Assembly (NCBI RefSeq): GCF_000813725.1
Contig: NZ_JWLD01000007.1
Location: forward strand, 62,001 to 126,000
Source: Leisingera sp. ANG-Vp
GTDB lineage: Bacteria > Pseudomonadota > Alphaproteobacteria > Rhodobacterales > Rhodobacteraceae
DNA: 64,000 bases
Direction of reading: 5' to 3'
Numbering within the stretch: the stretch's first letter is position 1; each line of letters begins with the position of its first letter. The position numbers were made by a program, and so were the translations under genes. Under the pieces are notes generated by a model. It ran no database searches. It worked only from the letters and a program-made list of their open reading frames with translations, and was not told the origin of the DNA. This document shows positions 35,597-44,787 of this stretch, in pieces.

Positions 35597-36477
35597 GCCG
35601 CTGCCTTTCTTTGTGCTTCGCCGCCTGCGGTGGCCTGGCCTTTGGTCAGGCGCTTCATGATGCGGTCCAGGGCGACCTCGGACACTTTGGTGAAGCAGAG
35701 GTAGAAGACCAGCAGCGCTGCAAAATACCAGACGTGCCAGTTCGGGTGCGGGTAGTCGGTGAACCGTGCGGTCTTGGTGCCGCCCAGTTCGCGCGCCCAA
35801 TAAACGATGTCCTCGACCCCGAGCAGGAACAAGAGCGGTGTGGCCTTGATCAGCACCATCCAGAGGTTTGACAGGCCGGGCAGCGCATAGACCCACATCT
35901 GCGGCACCAGGATGCGCCAGAAGGCCTGGCGGGAGGTCATGCCATAGGCCTCGGCGGTTTCGATCTGGGCGCGTGGCACCGCACGCATAGCGCCGTAAAG
36001 CACGTTGGCCGCAAAGGCGCCGAAGACGATGGAAAAGGTCAGCACGGCCAGGAAAAAGCCGTAGGTTTCATGCACCCATTGCGGCGCGGTGGAGAGCGGC
36101 AGCTTGGCCGCGTCGCAGACCACAAAGTCGATGCCCTGGCGGATCGGCTGATCCCAGTCCGGGCATTTCACCTTGTGGCGCATCCACTCAAACGCCTGGT
36201 CGAGCGCGATGACAAAGAACAGGAAGAAAGCAATGTCCGGAACGCCGCGCACGATGCTGGTGTAGCCCATGCCGAACCAGCGCAGCGGCAGGAATTTGGA
36301 GCGGGCGGCGCTGGCGGCGCCAAAGCCGAACAACAGCGCGACCGGCGCGGTGATGGCCAGCAGCACCAGCACCACAAAGACCGAGATGTAGAGGTTCATA
36401 TGCTTGCCTGTGGTCAGGTAGCAGCTGAGCCAGCTCAGCCCCTCAAGCGTGGATGGGTCCGTGCAATAGGAAAACAT
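35593..36477 (-). CDS. polar amino acid ABC transporter permease
   Basis: A 294-residue membrane protein of the same family, with a long N-terminal part before the core. The EAA loop is IVRGVPDIAFFLFFVIALD and ETAEAYGMTSRQAFWRILVPQMW. It carries a Cys-containing periplasmic loop of about 40 residues (VKCPDWDQPIRQGIDFVVCD) between the first membrane segments. It is the third gene of the ATPase-binding protein-permease-permease operon. Confidence 0.92.
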   Translation of the reverse strand: MFSYCTDPSTLEGLSWLSCYLTTGKHMNLYISVFVVLVLLAITAPVALLFGFGAASAARSKFLPLRWFGMGYTSIVRGVPDIAFFLFFVIALDQAFEWMRHKVKCPDWDQPIRQGIDFVVCDAAKLPLSTAPQWVHETYGFFLAVLTFSIVFGAFAANVLYGAMRAVPRAQIETAEAYGMTSRQAFWRILVPQMWVYALPGLSNLWMVLIKATPLLFLLGVEDIVYWARELGGTKTARFTDYPHPNWHVWYFAALLVFYLCFTKVSEVALDRIMKRLTKGQATAGGEAQRKAAA

Positions 36478-36537
36478 GTATGAGCCTGTCTTTCTCGGGT
36501 CACGCCCGGCCGGGGTACGGCCGGAAGAGAATGAATG

Positions 36538-36565
36538 AGGCCCGCGTGCTACGGCGCGCGGGCCT
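36538..36565 (-). terminator. hairpin after the binding-protein gene
   Basis: AGGCCCGCG (36538-36546) and CGCGGGCCT (36557-36565) pair perfectly with a ten-base loop, 24 bases past the binding-protein stop. In such operons this stabilises the binding-protein mRNA and limits read-through into the permeases. Confidence 0.65.
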
Positions 36566-36588
36566 GCAGATCCTGTTTGAGGATCAGA

Positions 36589-37296
36589 TTACCACTGGGA
36601 AGCCACTTCCCACTTGGCGATCAGGGTGTTCAGCGTGCCGTCGTCTTTCATCGACTGGATCGCCGCGTCGAACTTGCCGCGCAGTTCCGCGTCGGATTCA
36701 CGGAAGCCCATGCCGACGCCGCCGCCGATGGATTCGGTGCGCTCAAGCTTGACCAGGCCGTCGCCGACCATGGTGTCGATGAAGCTGTTGTCGGCCAGAA
36801 CCGCATCCGCTTCGCCGCTGCGCACGGCGGCAACGGTTTCTTCCGGAGTGGCGAATTCAACCAGGGTCCAGCCCTGCTCGGCGATGAAGGCGGCCTGAAT
36901 GGTGGTCGCCTGGGCCGCGATCACGCCGCCAGCCAGATCCACATCGGCGGACTGGGCCAGGTACGCGGACGGATCCGGCGGGGTGTAGGCCTGGGTGAAG
37001 TCGATGACTTCGTCACGCTCGTCGGTGATCGACATGCCGGCGATGATGGTGTCGTAGTTGCCGGACACCAGGTTCGGAATGATCGAATCCCAGTCGTTCT
37101 TGACCCATTCGCAGGTCAGTTCGGCGCGCTTGCACAGCTCGTCGCCCAGCTCGCGCTCGAAGCCGTCGATCTCGCCGGCGTCGTTCACGAAGTTCCACGG
37201 CGCATAGGCGCCTTCGGTGCCCAGGCGTACGGTGTCCGCCAGGCCCATGCCTGCGGTCAGCGCCAGGGCGGCGGTGCCGAGAATCAGAGATTTCAT
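36589..37296 (-). CDS. periplasmic polar amino acid-binding protein
   Basis: A 235-residue solute receptor with a signal peptide (MKSLILGTAALALTAGMGLA). The family signature GFERELGDELCKRAELTCEWV, DTIIAGMSITDERDEVIDFT and EADAVLADNSFIDTMV fits the HisJ/ArgT group. Ligand is probably a basic amino acid, opine or related amine; location next to amine-catabolic genes makes a diamine or guanidino compound possible. Second gene of the operon. Confidence 0.92.
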   Translation of the reverse strand: MKSLILGTAALALTAGMGLADTVRLGTEGAYAPWNFVNDAGEIDGFERELGDELCKRAELTCEWVKNDWDSIIPNLVSGNYDTIIAGMSITDERDEVIDFTQAYTPPDPSAYLAQSADVDLAGGVIAAQATTIQAAFIAEQGWTLVEFATPEETVAAVRSGEADAVLADNSFIDTMVGDGLVKLERTESIGGGVGMGFRESDAELRGKFDAAIQSMKDDGTLNTLIAKWEVASQW

Positions 37297-37342
37297 ATAT
37301 TTACTCCCGTTCTGATTGGTTATTGGATTTGTTTATTATCGG

Positions 37343-38122
37343 TCAGTGCGCGTGGCGGGTCGAGGACAGGAAGGCCCGCAGCCGTTCCGAGCGGGTGCCG
37401 CCAAAGACTTCGTCCGGGGTGCCTTCTTCCTCGATCAGCCCCTGATGCAGGAACACCACGTGGCTGGAAACATCTGCCGCCATCTTCATATCGTGGGTCA
37501 CGATCAGCATGGTGCGGCCTTCGGCGGCGAGGTCCTTGATCACCTTGATGACCTCTTGCTCCAGCTCGGGGTCGAGCGCAGAGGTGGGCTCGTCGAACAG
37601 CAGTGCTTCGGGCTCCATGCACAGGCCGCGGGCAATCGCCGCGCGCTGCTGCTGGCCGCCAGAGAGCTGCGCCGGGTAGACATCGCATTTGTCGCCGATG
37701 CCGACCTGGGCCAGGTAGTGGCGGGCTTTTTCCTCAACCTCTGCCTTGTCGCGGCCCAGCACGGTGACCGGGGCCTCCATCACGTTCTGCAGGATGGTCA
37801 TATGGGCCCACAGGTTGAACTGCTGAAACACCATCGAGAGATTAGTGCGGATGCGCAGGACCTGCTTGGCGTCGGCGGGGCGGCGGCTGAGGCCCTGGCC
37901 GGCCCAGGTGATCGGTTCGCCCTTGAACAGGATTTCGCCTTGCTGGCTGTCCTCTAAAAGGTTGCAGCAGCGCAGGAGGGTGGACTTGCCCGATCCTGAA
38001 GACCCGATCAGCGAGACCACATCGCCCTTGTGGGCAGTGATGTCGACGCCTTTGATCACTTCCAGCTCGCCATAGGATTTATGCAGGCCGCGGATTTGCA
38101 GAACGGGCGATGTGTCGGTCAA
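37343..38122 (-). CDS. polar amino acid ABC transporter ATP-binding protein
   Basis: A 259-residue ATPase of the HisP/GlnQ family and the first gene of the four-gene operon. Walker A is GSSGSGKST, signature LSGGQQQR, Walker B ALLFDEPTSALDPE, and the H-loop is LIVTHDMK. It powers transport through the two permeases that follow. A pair of direct repeats and a hairpin lie in the gap upstream. Confidence 0.95.
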   Translation of the reverse strand: MTDTSPVLQIRGLHKSYGELEVIKGVDITAHKGDVVSLIGSSGSGKSTLLRCCNLLEDSQQGEILFKGEPITWAGQGLSRRPADAKQVLRIRTNLSMVFQQFNLWAHMTILQNVMEAPVTVLGRDKAEVEEKARHYLAQVGIGDKCDVYPAQLSGGQQQRAAIARGLCMEPEALLFDEPTSALDPELEQEVIKVIKDLAAEGRTMLIVTHDMKMAADVSSHVVFLHQGLIEEEGTPDEVFGGTRSERLRAFLSSTRHAH

Positions 38123-38161
38123 GGTGTCTTTGTCCCTGTGAGTGGAAATTCGTTCTTATTG

Positions 38162-38247
38162 GACCGAAAAAAAGACCGAATGCAACGTTCAAACCGCACA
38201 AACCGGCAGGGCAGGCGCCAAAATGGCAGGGCAGGCCGTCATTTTGG
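38162..38247. repeat. direct repeats and hairpin upstream of the ABC operon
   Basis: GACCGAA occurs at 38162-38168 and 38174-38180; GGCAGGGCAGGC at 38205-38216 and 38225-38236, exactly 20 bases apart. CCAAAATG (38218-38225) and CATTTTGG (38240-38247) form an inverted repeat around the second copy. Placed between the PhnD-like operon's end and the ABC operon's start. Confidence 0.55.
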
Positions 38248-38256
38248 AGGGGAGCG

Positions 38257-39030
38257 TTACGTCAGCTCGGCGGCGCGGATGCGCTGCTCGGTCAGCACCG
38301 GGCCGGGAGGAGTCGGCACGGCCAGGTAGTCAGCGGGGGGTATCTGCACCAGGCCTTTCAGGTGCAGCAGGCTGCGGGTTTCTTCATCCAGCCCGCGGAT
38401 GGCGGATTCTATCGCCGTGAACAATGCCTGCACGTCAGTTCCGAGGGAGGTGATGTAAGGCAGAGTCGGAGTCGGCTCAGTGCGCTCGATTTCCGCCAGC
38501 CCGCTGGCGAATTCGTCGTATTCCTTGATCAATTCCCAAGTCAGCGCATCCAGTGCGGCAAAATCGGCGCGCCCTTCGGCAACCGCTTCGGCCGACAGCT
38601 TGTGGCCGCCGGTTTCGACCAATGCACCGGGCAGAATATTGCGGTCGTGCAGATGCACCATCGGCGCGGCCCAGCCGGACTGCGACAGGGCCTCGTTATA
38701 GGCCAAGCGGCGGCCTGCAAAACTGCTCAGCGGCTTGCCGGCATCCTCGCTGCGGGCAATGAAGACGCTGTTGTAATAGCCGGGCGGGCATCCGGGCAGG
38801 CCGTAGTCAGGGGTGCCGACCAGCTCCACCTCGCCGTACAGCCGGGTGCGGTAGGGGCAGCCGCAGGTCTGCGACAGCACCAGATCGGGAGACTTCCATA
38901 CCTCCCAGAAGTCAGCATCGCGGGTGAGCGCCTCGGGCCCGCCGCCCAGGTGTTCGCGGACCGAAGCCCAGAACCGGTCATTTGCAGCGGCCGTCTCCGG
39001 CCGGTCGTACATTCCTAGGTGAGCAATCAT
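38257..39030 (-). CDS. PhnD-like substrate-binding domain protein without signal peptide
   Basis: A 257-residue protein of the phosphonate/phosphite-binding (PhnD, DUF type 12974) superfamily fold. It has the ligand-loop pieces SQTCGCPYRTRLYG, GTPDYGLPGCPPGYYNSVF and RRLAYNEALSQSGW. There is no signal peptide and no transporter gene next to it, so it probably acts in the cytoplasm as a sensor or enzyme. Its start overlaps the stop of the TerB-like gene by four bases. Ligand unknown. Confidence 0.82.
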   Translation of the reverse strand: MIAHLGMYDRPETAAANDRFWASVREHLGGGPEALTRDADFWEVWKSPDLVLSQTCGCPYRTRLYGEVELVGTPDYGLPGCPPGYYNSVFIARSEDAGKPLSSFAGRRLAYNEALSQSGWAAPMVHLHDRNILPGALVETGGHKLSAEAVAEGRADFAALDALTWELIKEYDEFASGLAEIERTEPTPTLPYITSLGTDVQALFTAIESAIRGLDEETRSLLHLKGLVQIPPADYLAVPTPPGPVLTEQRIRAAELT

Positions 39031-39467
39031 AAAGCAGCCTCTGCCCGTTTGCGCGCCTGAGCGCTGTCGATATCCGAAACGCCCAGCAGGCTGGCAGACA
39101 GCCGCAGGAGCGCATCCTCGTTTGCATCACGGTGCCCGTCGGCAAGCGCCACTTGCCACAGCGCCTCGATCACACCGGTGCGGTCCTCATAAGCCACCGC
39201 ATCCTTGATTGCGCGGGTGAAGCGCACAGTGTCCGGCGCCTCAGCCTCCATCGCCTCGGCCTGTTCCCGCAGGATCAGGGCGCCGCCGGTATCCAGCCCG
39301 TAGCGGGCGCCAAGGATGCGGTCGATACGGTCCTTTTCCACCTCGGAGTAATTATTGTCCGAGCGGGCGATGCGCACCAGCAGCGCCGTCAGCGCCATCC
39401 GCGCGCCTTCGTCATCCAGCGGCGCCGGGGCGGGTTCCAGAAGCTTGTGGAGCAGTTCCTTGAACAT
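39027..39467 (-). CDS. TerB-family protein (second copy)
   Basis: A 146-residue helical protein of the TerB/COG4103 family (tellurite-resistance-like domain). The core VRIARSDNNYSEVEKDRIDRIL and ALWQVALADGHRDANEDALLR matches the neighbouring copy. In other bacteria TerB proteins bind metal and work with membrane stress proteins. It starts at the base where the upstream copy's stop begins (TGATG), and overlaps the PhnD-like gene by four bases. Confidence 0.85.
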   Translation of the reverse strand: MFKELLHKLLEPAPAPLDDEGARMALTALLVRIARSDNNYSEVEKDRIDRILGARYGLDTGGALILREQAEAMEAEAPDTVRFTRAIKDAVAYEDRTGVIEALWQVALADGHRDANEDALLRLSASLLGVSDIDSAQARKRAEAAL

Positions 39468-39946
39468 CAGCTGCCCTCCTGCACGTCAGCCGCATTTCCG
39501 GTGAACTTCTCAGTGGCGCGGGCGCGGGCCTTCTGACTGTCGGCATAAGACAGGCCCATCGCCTTGCGGGCATCCTCGACAATGGTGATCTCGCCCGGGT
39601 GCTCGTTGCCGTCGGCCAGCACCACCTCCCACAGCGCGTCCAGCGCGGCGAGGCGTTCTTCAAGGCCCGTGGTCTCGCGGATCAGCCGCCCGAAGGTATC
39701 GGTTTCGGGGGCTGCCATGTGCAGCTTCTCGCAGGTGGCGCGCACCTTGGCGGCTTCGATCGCATTATGCTGATAGAGCCGCGCCAGGATCCGGTCGATC
39801 AGGCTGATCTCCTCCAGCTGATAGTCCCGGTCCGACTGCGCCACCCGCACCAGGAGCGCCCCCAGTGCCAGTTCGGCGTCCGGATCCGGCAGCGCCGGCG
39901 GTTCGGAGGGACGGAAAGCTTGAAAGAACTTCTTGAGCAGTGACAT
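39467..39946 (-). CDS. TerB-family protein (first copy)
   Basis: A 159-residue homologue of the next gene. MSLLKKFFQAFRPS at 39946 is the start; the longer open frame upstream is not supported. The core VRVAQSDRDYQLEEISLIDRIL and DALWEVVLADGNEHPGEITIVED lines up with the second copy, so the pair arose by tandem duplication. First gene of the TerB-TerB-PhnD-like operon. Confidence 0.85.
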   Translation of the reverse strand: MSLLKKFFQAFRPSEPPALPDPDAELALGALLVRVAQSDRDYQLEEISLIDRILARLYQHNAIEAAKVRATCEKLHMAAPETDTFGRLIRETTGLEERLAALDALWEVVLADGNEHPGEITIVEDARKAMGLSYADSQKARARATEKFTGNAADVQEGS

Positions 39947-39977
39947 TAGCGGACCCCGGGCAGCAAAGCAGGCGGCA

Positions 39978-40271
39978 TCAGCCGCCGTAGCCTTCGATGA
40001 TTTCCATATCACCTGCGGACACCGGATCGCGCAAGGCCTTGGCGTCCTGGTAGGCCACTGAATCATAGCAGGCTTTTGCGGTTTCGAAATCCTTGAATTC
40101 GATCACCACGGTGCGGGAGCGCATCTGCCCCTCGCGCACTTCCTTGCGGCCGCCGCGCACCAGAAAGCGGGCGCCGTATTCGGCAAAAGGCGCGGCATTG
40201 GCGGCGATATAGTCCTTGTACCGCTCGGTATCCTCCACATCGATGTGGGCAACCCAGTATCCCTTGGGCAT
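39978..40271 (-). CDS. DUF1330 family protein
   Basis: A 97-residue dimeric alpha/beta-barrel (ferredoxin-like) protein. The DUF1330 signature is MPKGYWVAHIDVEDTERYKDY, then RFLVRGGRKEVREG and VVIEFKDFETAKACYDSVAYQ. ATG at 40271 gives the family length; the longer open frame upstream has no similarity. Function not established; it sits 31 bases upstream of the TerB operon and may be part of it. Confidence 0.88.
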   Translation of the reverse strand: MPKGYWVAHIDVEDTERYKDYIAANAAPFAEYGARFLVRGGRKEVREGQMRSRTVVIEFKDFETAKACYDSVAYQDAKALRDPVSAGDMEIIEGYGG

Positions 40272-40408
40272 GGCGTTTGTGTCCCTGCATTTTATGGTTG
40301 TGGGCAGGCTGATACAAAACCGCGTCAAAGACAATGGGGCGGTTGTTAAGAATTTCCCCGTTCCGTGCGGAATTTGCGGCAGTTTCAAAGCGCTGCGCCA
40401 AAAACGCA

Positions 40409-40435
40409 AAACGCCCGCCGGAGAGGCGGGCGTTT
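40409..40435 (-). terminator. intrinsic terminator of valS
   Basis: AAACGCCCGCC (40409-40419), loop of five, GGCGGGCGTTT (40425-40435). On the minus strand a TTTTGCGTTTTT run follows. It lies past the valS stop. Confidence 0.9.
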
Positions 40436-40455
40436 CTGTTCAGCGGAAGGCGGGA

Positions 40456-43400
40456 TCAGCCGATCTCGGCCAGGCGCGCCAGCGCCTCCTTGACCTTGGC
40501 TTCCTCTTCTTCGCGCGCGGCGAGGTTCGCCTTGGCTTCCGCAACCACGTCTTCCGGCGCGGAGGCCGCGAATTTCGGGTTGTTGAGCCGCCCGCGCAGG
40601 CCGCCCAGTTCCTTGGCCAGCTTGCCCAGGGTTTTCTCCAGGCGGGCCTTTTCGGCATCGACGTCGATCACATCCGCCAGCGGCAGGCCGAAGGAGGCGC
40701 CGGGCGCCGCCACGGAGGCGCAGCCCTTGGGGAAGCTGTCCACCTGTTCCAGCGAGGTGATGCGGGCCAGTTTCTGGATCATCGCCTCGTTCTTCTCCCA
40801 GGCCGACCGCGCCTGGTCCGAGAACTCCGTCACCACCATCGGGATCTTGGCGCCCGCCGGCACATGCATCTGCGCCCGGGTGGAGCGGATGTTCTCGATC
40901 GCGGTGATCACCCAGTTCATCTCGGCGTCTGCGTCGGCATTGACCAGTTCGGCGCCATAGGCCGGCCAGTCCTCATGCACCAGCATGTTTTCGCGCTTGG
41001 CGGTGTTGCCCCACAGCTCCTCGGTGATGAAGGGCATGATCGGATGCAGCAGGATCATGCACTGATCCAGCACCCAGCCCAGCGTCTGGCGGGTCTCGGC
41101 GATCACCGCCTCATCGTCCGAGTTGAACAGCGGTTTGCTGAGTTCGATATACCAGTCGCAGACCTTGCCCCAGACAAAGGCATAAAGCGCATTGGCCGCG
41201 TCGTTGAAACGGTAGGCCTCCAATGCGGCGTCCACTTCCACCCGCACCTTGGCGGTCTCGCCAATGATCCACTGGTTGACGGCCGCTTTGGCATCGGGGC
41301 AGGCAAAGGCCGGGAAGGTGTCGTCATAGACTTTGTTGAAATGGGCAAAGTTCACCGCATTCCACAGTTTGGTGCCAAAGTTCCGGTAGCCCTTGAGGCG
41401 CTCCATATCCAGTTTCAGCACGCCGCCAAGAGCTGCCATCGCCGCCGAGGAGAAGCGCAGCGCGTCGGCGCCGAATTCCTCGATGATCTCCAGCGGATCC
41501 ACCACGTTGCCGGTGGATTTCGACATCTTCTTGCCCTTGGCGTCGCGCACCAGGCCATGCAGGTAGACAGTGTCAAAGGGGATCTGATCAACGACGGCCA
41601 GCTGCATCATCATCATCCGGGCCACCCAGAAGAACAGAATGTCCTGACCGGTGACCAGGGTCGAGGTCGGGAAGTACTTCTGCATTTCCGCGGTGTCTTC
41701 CGGCCAGCCCAGGGTGCCGATGGGCCAGAGGCCGGAGGAGAACCAGGTGTCCAGCACGTCAGGGTCGCGCCAGATCGGTACTCCACCGTTGGCTTCAAAC
41801 TCCTGCTTAAGTTCGGATGCCACTGTGTAACCGGAGTGGAAGAACTCGTAGGAAACACCCTGTTCGTTCAGATATGCCGCAACTTGTTTCTGAGCTTCTT
41901 CTTCAGAGGCTGCACAGAAATGAACCGGGCTGCTGAAGTCCAATTCCGCGTCAGCAATGGAGGAAGACCCTTCAGCTTTGGTAATCGACGGCAAATACCA
42001 AACCGGGATCTGGTGGCCCCACCACAGTTGGCGCGAGATGCACCAGGGTTCGATGTTTTCCAGCCAGTGGTAATAGGTCTTCTCACCGCTTTCCGGCAGG
42101 ATCTTCACATCGCCATTGCGCACCGCATCCAGCGCGGGGCCGACAACTTTTTCCGCATCCACAAACCACTGGTCGGTCAGCATCGGCTCGATCACCACCT
42201 TGGAACGGTCGCCAAAGGGCTGCATGATCGGCTTGTTCTCGACATACGGCACCGTCTCGGTGACTTGCGTTTCCTCGCCGTCCTCGCCCTTGATGGTCTT
42301 GGTCTCGCTGACCATCACCGCCAGGCCTTCGCTGGTGATCTGCTCGACCACCAGTTTGCGGGCCTCGAACCGGTCCAGACCGCGCAGGTTCTCCGGCACC
42401 AGGTTGACGGCGTCGGCTTCGTTCTCACTCAGGGTCTTTTCGCCTTTGGCCACAGCCATGGCGAGGGTGGCAGCGGCCTCGTAGCTGTCGCCGTCAGCCC
42501 GCATCTGGCCACGCATGTCCATCAGGCGGTACATCGGAATGCCGCCGCGCTTGGCCACCTGATAGTCGTTGAAGTCATGCGCGCCGGTGATCTTCACGGC
42601 ACCGGAGCCGAAATCCTTGTCCGGGTATTCATCGGTGATGATCGGGATCAGGCGGCGGTGCTCCTTGGGGCCGACCGGGATTTCACACAGCTTGCCGACG
42701 ATGGGCGCGTAACGCTCATCCGAGGGGTGCACAGCCACCGCGCCGTCGCCCAGCATGGTCTCAGGCCTTGTGGTGGCGATGGAGATATAGTCGCGCTCCT
42801 CCTCGAGGATGACGTTGCCGTCCTCGTCCTTCTCCACGTAAGTGTAGGTGGCGCCGCCTGCGAGCGGGTATTTGAAGTGCCACATGTGGCCTGCGACTTC
42901 GATGTTCTCCACCTCAAGGTCGGAAATCGCGGTCTCGAAATGCGGGTCCCAATTCACCAGCCGCTTGCCGCGATAGATCAGCCCCTTGTTGTACATCTCC
43001 ACAAAGACCTTGATCACGGCGTCGTGGAAATTGGGGGAGTTCTCATGGCCGGTGCGGGTGTCGCCCTGCGCGCCTGCCATGGTAAAGGCGGTGCGGGAGA
43101 AGTCGCAGGAGGCGCCGAGGCGTTTCAGCTGTTCCACAATGGTGCCGCCGGATTTCTCTTTCCACTCCCAGACCTTCTCGAGGAACTTCTCGCGGCCCAG
43201 TTCCCGGCGCGAGGGCTGCTGGGTCTTGGCCAGCTCGCGCTCGACAACCATCTGGGTGGCGATGCCCGCATGGTCGGTGCCCGGCTGCCAGAGGGTGTCG
43301 AACCCCTGCATGCGTTTCCAGCGGATCAGGATGTCCTGCAGGGTGTTGTTGAAGGCATGGCCCATGTGCAGCACGCCGGTGACGTTCGGCGGCGGGATCA

Positions 43401-43524
43401 TGATGCAATAGGTCGAGGCCTCGGGCTTGGCATTTGCGCCCGCTTTGAAGCAGCCGGCTTCTTCCCAGGCCTTGTACAGGCGGCTTTCGGCTTCGCCTGC
43501 GTTGAACGTCTTTTCCATCGCCAT
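40456..43524 (-). CDS. valS: valine--tRNA ligase
   Basis: A 1022-residue class I aminoacyl-tRNA synthetase. The start at 43524 follows GAGGGA; an in-frame ATG six bases later is possible. HMGHA (the HIGH motif, [14 protein letters not shown]) and KKMSKSTG (KMSKS) are both present, as are the CP1 editing domain and the C-terminal coiled-coil ([21 protein letters not shown]). About residues 508-590 hold an unusual expanded, AT-richer segment ([16 protein letters not shown]...NGGVPIWRD) before [15 protein letters not shown], longer than in E. coli ValS. Single gene with its own terminator. Confidence 0.96.
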   Translation of the reverse strand: MAMEKTFNAGEAESRLYKAWEEAGCFKAGANAKPEASTYCIMIPPPNVTGVLHMGHAFNNTLQDILIRWKRMQGFDTLWQPGTDHAGIATQMVVERELAKTQQPSRRELGREKFLEKVWEWKEKSGGTIVEQLKRLGASCDFSRTAFTMAGAQGDTRTGHENSPNFHDAVIKVFVEMYNKGLIYRGKRLVNWDPHFETAISDLEVENIEVAGHMWHFKYPLAGGATYTYVEKDEDGNVILEEERDYISIATTRPETMLGDGAVAVHPSDERYAPIVGKLCEIPVGPKEHRRLIPIITDEYPDKDFGSGAVKITGAHDFNDYQVAKRGGIPMYRLMDMRGQMRADGDSYEAAATLAMAVAKGEKTLSENEADAVNLVPENLRGLDRFEARKLVVEQITSEGLAVMVSETKTIKGEDGEETQVTETVPYVENKPIMQPFGDRSKVVIEPMLTDQWFVDAEKVVGPALDAVRNGDVKILPESGEKTYYHWLENIEPWCISRQLWWGHQIPVWYLPSITKAEGSSSIADAELDFSSPVHFCAASEEEAQKQVAAYLNEQGVSYEFFHSGYTVASELKQEFEANGGVPIWRDPDVLDTWFSSGLWPIGTLGWPEDTAEMQKYFPTSTLVTGQDILFFWVARMMMMQLAVVDQIPFDTVYLHGLVRDAKGKKMSKSTGNVVDPLEIIEEFGADALRFSSAAMAALGGVLKLDMERLKGYRNFGTKLWNAVNFAHFNKVYDDTFPAFACPDAKAAVNQWIIGETAKVRVEVDAALEAYRFNDAANALYAFVWGKVCDWYIELSKPLFNSDDEAVIAETRQTLGWVLDQCMILLHPIMPFITEELWGNTAKRENMLVHEDWPAYGAELVNADADAEMNWVITAIENIRSTRAQMHVPAGAKIPMVVTEFSDQARSAWEKNEAMIQKLARITSLEQVDSFPKGCASVAAPGASFGLPLADVIDVDAEKARLEKTLGKLAKELGGLRGRLNNPKFAASAPEDVVAEAKANLAAREEEEAKVKEALARLAEIG

Positions 43525-43631
43525 CGCTCGTGATCCCTCATGCAGTTGGGCGATCAATTACCCAATGGGGCCGGGAAGGGGAAGGCGGATTTTGCCGCAA
43601 ACGGTCCGTCTGGGGCTGCCGGAGCGCTATT

Positions 43632-43829
43632 GGGTATTTAAGACCAGAAAGAAGCGGCAAGATTCCGTTAACCAGAATCGGCGCACTCTCCTTATGCGGT
43701 ACAGGCTGGGGAGCCGATGACCGCACCAGGAAGAAGCTGCCCTTGCTCCTGGCAGGATTATCCCCTGGCGGACGGACGGCCAGCGGGCAAGGGCGCTTCG
43801 CTTGTGGCTTCTTTCTGGTCAAAATACCC
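43632..43829. repeat. inverted pair of the dispersed motif enclosing 151 bases
   Basis: 43632-43655 reads GGGTATTTAAGA-CCAGAAAGAAGC; 43807-43829 is its near-perfect reverse complement (GCTTCTTTCTGG...AATACCC). The same motif appears at 15916-15939 and, diverged, at 30906-30926. Confidence 0.7.
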
Positions 43830-43859
43830 AAATCCCGCGCCGCAGGCGCTGAAACCAGC

Positions 43860-43877
43860 GCGCGCCCGCGGGCGCGC
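43860..43877. terminator. 18-base perfect GC palindrome after the PanB-like gene
   Basis: GCGCGCCCGCGGGCGCGC is fully self-complementary and lies 16 bases beyond the PanB-like stop. It could terminate transcription but has no clear T run. Confidence 0.4.
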
Positions 43878-43892
43878 ACCGCTAAGCTCCAG

Positions 43893-44717
43893 TTACAGCT
43901 TGTCCAGCGCTTCGTGCAGCTTTTCCAGTTCGCCATCGTGCATCGAAATCGCTTGCGCCTTGTAGGGGAAGTTTTTGGCGCGTACCTCCGATTGGAATTC
44001 CTGCAGCGCCTCGACCCGCTCCTGGTACATCTGCTTGTGCAGCCGGCCGAGATCGCGGAAGGCATGGGCGTGGCGCGGCGGGTTGTCCGCTTCGCCGCAG
44101 ATGTCAGCCATGAACAGGAAGATCACGTCGCCTGCGTTGCCGGAGCCCAGCGAGATGGTGACGATGGAGGTGCGGTCGTTCAAGAGCCGCAGGGTATCCT
44201 CGGCCACGCACTCAATCTCGCAGGCAAAGGCGCCGGCGTTCTCATAGCTCTTGAAGGTCTCGTGGATCTGCATCGCCTCTTCCGCGGTGCGGCCAAAGGC
44301 GCGCAAACCCCCGCACCAGTGGCTGAGCGAGGGCACCAGCCCCATATGCACCTGCACCGGGATGCCCTCCTTGGCCAGCATCTCCACCACGTCATAGGAG
44401 CGGTTGGTGAAATACATGTCGGCGCCGTTTTCCATGCAATCGATGGCGTGGCGCATGATTTCATCCTTGGTGGCGAACTGGCCCCAATTCATCGCGGTGC
44501 CGGCAAAGTGGGTGGGGGCGATTTCCCGCGCCATCTCCAGATGCACGTCCCACAGCGTCAAGAGATCGATGCCCGCATCGACGCAGGCCCGGATTTCCGC
44601 CTCGTTGGCCGGGTTGCACATGGTCAGGCGCTTGCCGGTTTTCTTGAGGTCGATCAGGTCCTTGACCGTATAGTTGCGTTGCGCCGGGCGGCGGCCGAAG
44701 GTGTAGATGTTTTTCAT
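43893..44717 (-). CDS. PanB-like ketopantoate hydroxymethyltransferase family protein
   Basis: A 274-residue member of the PEP mutase/isocitrate lyase superfamily with PanB features (ACVDAGIDLLTLWDVH, GIPVQVHMGLVPSLSHWCGG, ENAGAFACEIECV and SIVTISLGSGNAGDVIFLF). It is a divergent copy: PanB's usual motif around the first metal Asp is altered. No panC or panD is nearby. It lies 71 bases after the fatty-acid hydroxylase gene, across a terminator-like hairpin. Start at 44717 follows AGGGGATGAAC. A true pantoate role is uncertain. Confidence 0.75.
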   Translation of the reverse strand: MKNIYTFGRRPAQRNYTVKDLIDLKKTGKRLTMCNPANEAEIRACVDAGIDLLTLWDVHLEMAREIAPTHFAGTAMNWGQFATKDEIMRHAIDCMENGADMYFTNRSYDVVEMLAKEGIPVQVHMGLVPSLSHWCGGLRAFGRTAEEAMQIHETFKSYENAGAFACEIECVAEDTLRLLNDRTSIVTISLGSGNAGDVIFLFMADICGEADNPPRHAHAFRDLGRLHKQMYQERVEALQEFQSEVRAKNFPYKAQAISMHDGELEKLHEALDKL

Positions 44718-44745
44718 GTTCATCCCCTGTTGTTCAAAAAGGAAA

Positions 44746-44766
44746 GCCGGGCCATTCAGGCCCGGC
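44746..44766 (-). terminator. intrinsic terminator of the fatty-acid hydroxylase gene
   Basis: GCCGGGCC (44746-44753), loop ATTCA, GGCCCGGC (44759-44766). On the minus strand followed by TTTCCTTTTTG, so termination is likely, with some read-through to the PanB-like gene. Confidence 0.75.
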
Positions 44767-44787
44767 AATGTGTGCTGTTAGGCGTGG

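Larger units (their letters stand above)
43525..43892. other. 368-base gap with an inverted pair of a dispersed motif, no gene
   Basis: Between the start of valS and the end of the PanB-like gene. It holds the inverted motif pair (43632-43655 and 43807-43829) and a GC palindrome (43860-43877). The plus-strand open frame crossing it has no ribosome site or family motif and I do not call it. Confidence 0.7.

Noticed and set aside
34790-35896. Longer start for the second ABC permease
   Set aside because: The first 100 residues of the open frame are the out-of-frame copy of the preceding permease; the ATGA overlap at 35593-35596 is the real junction.
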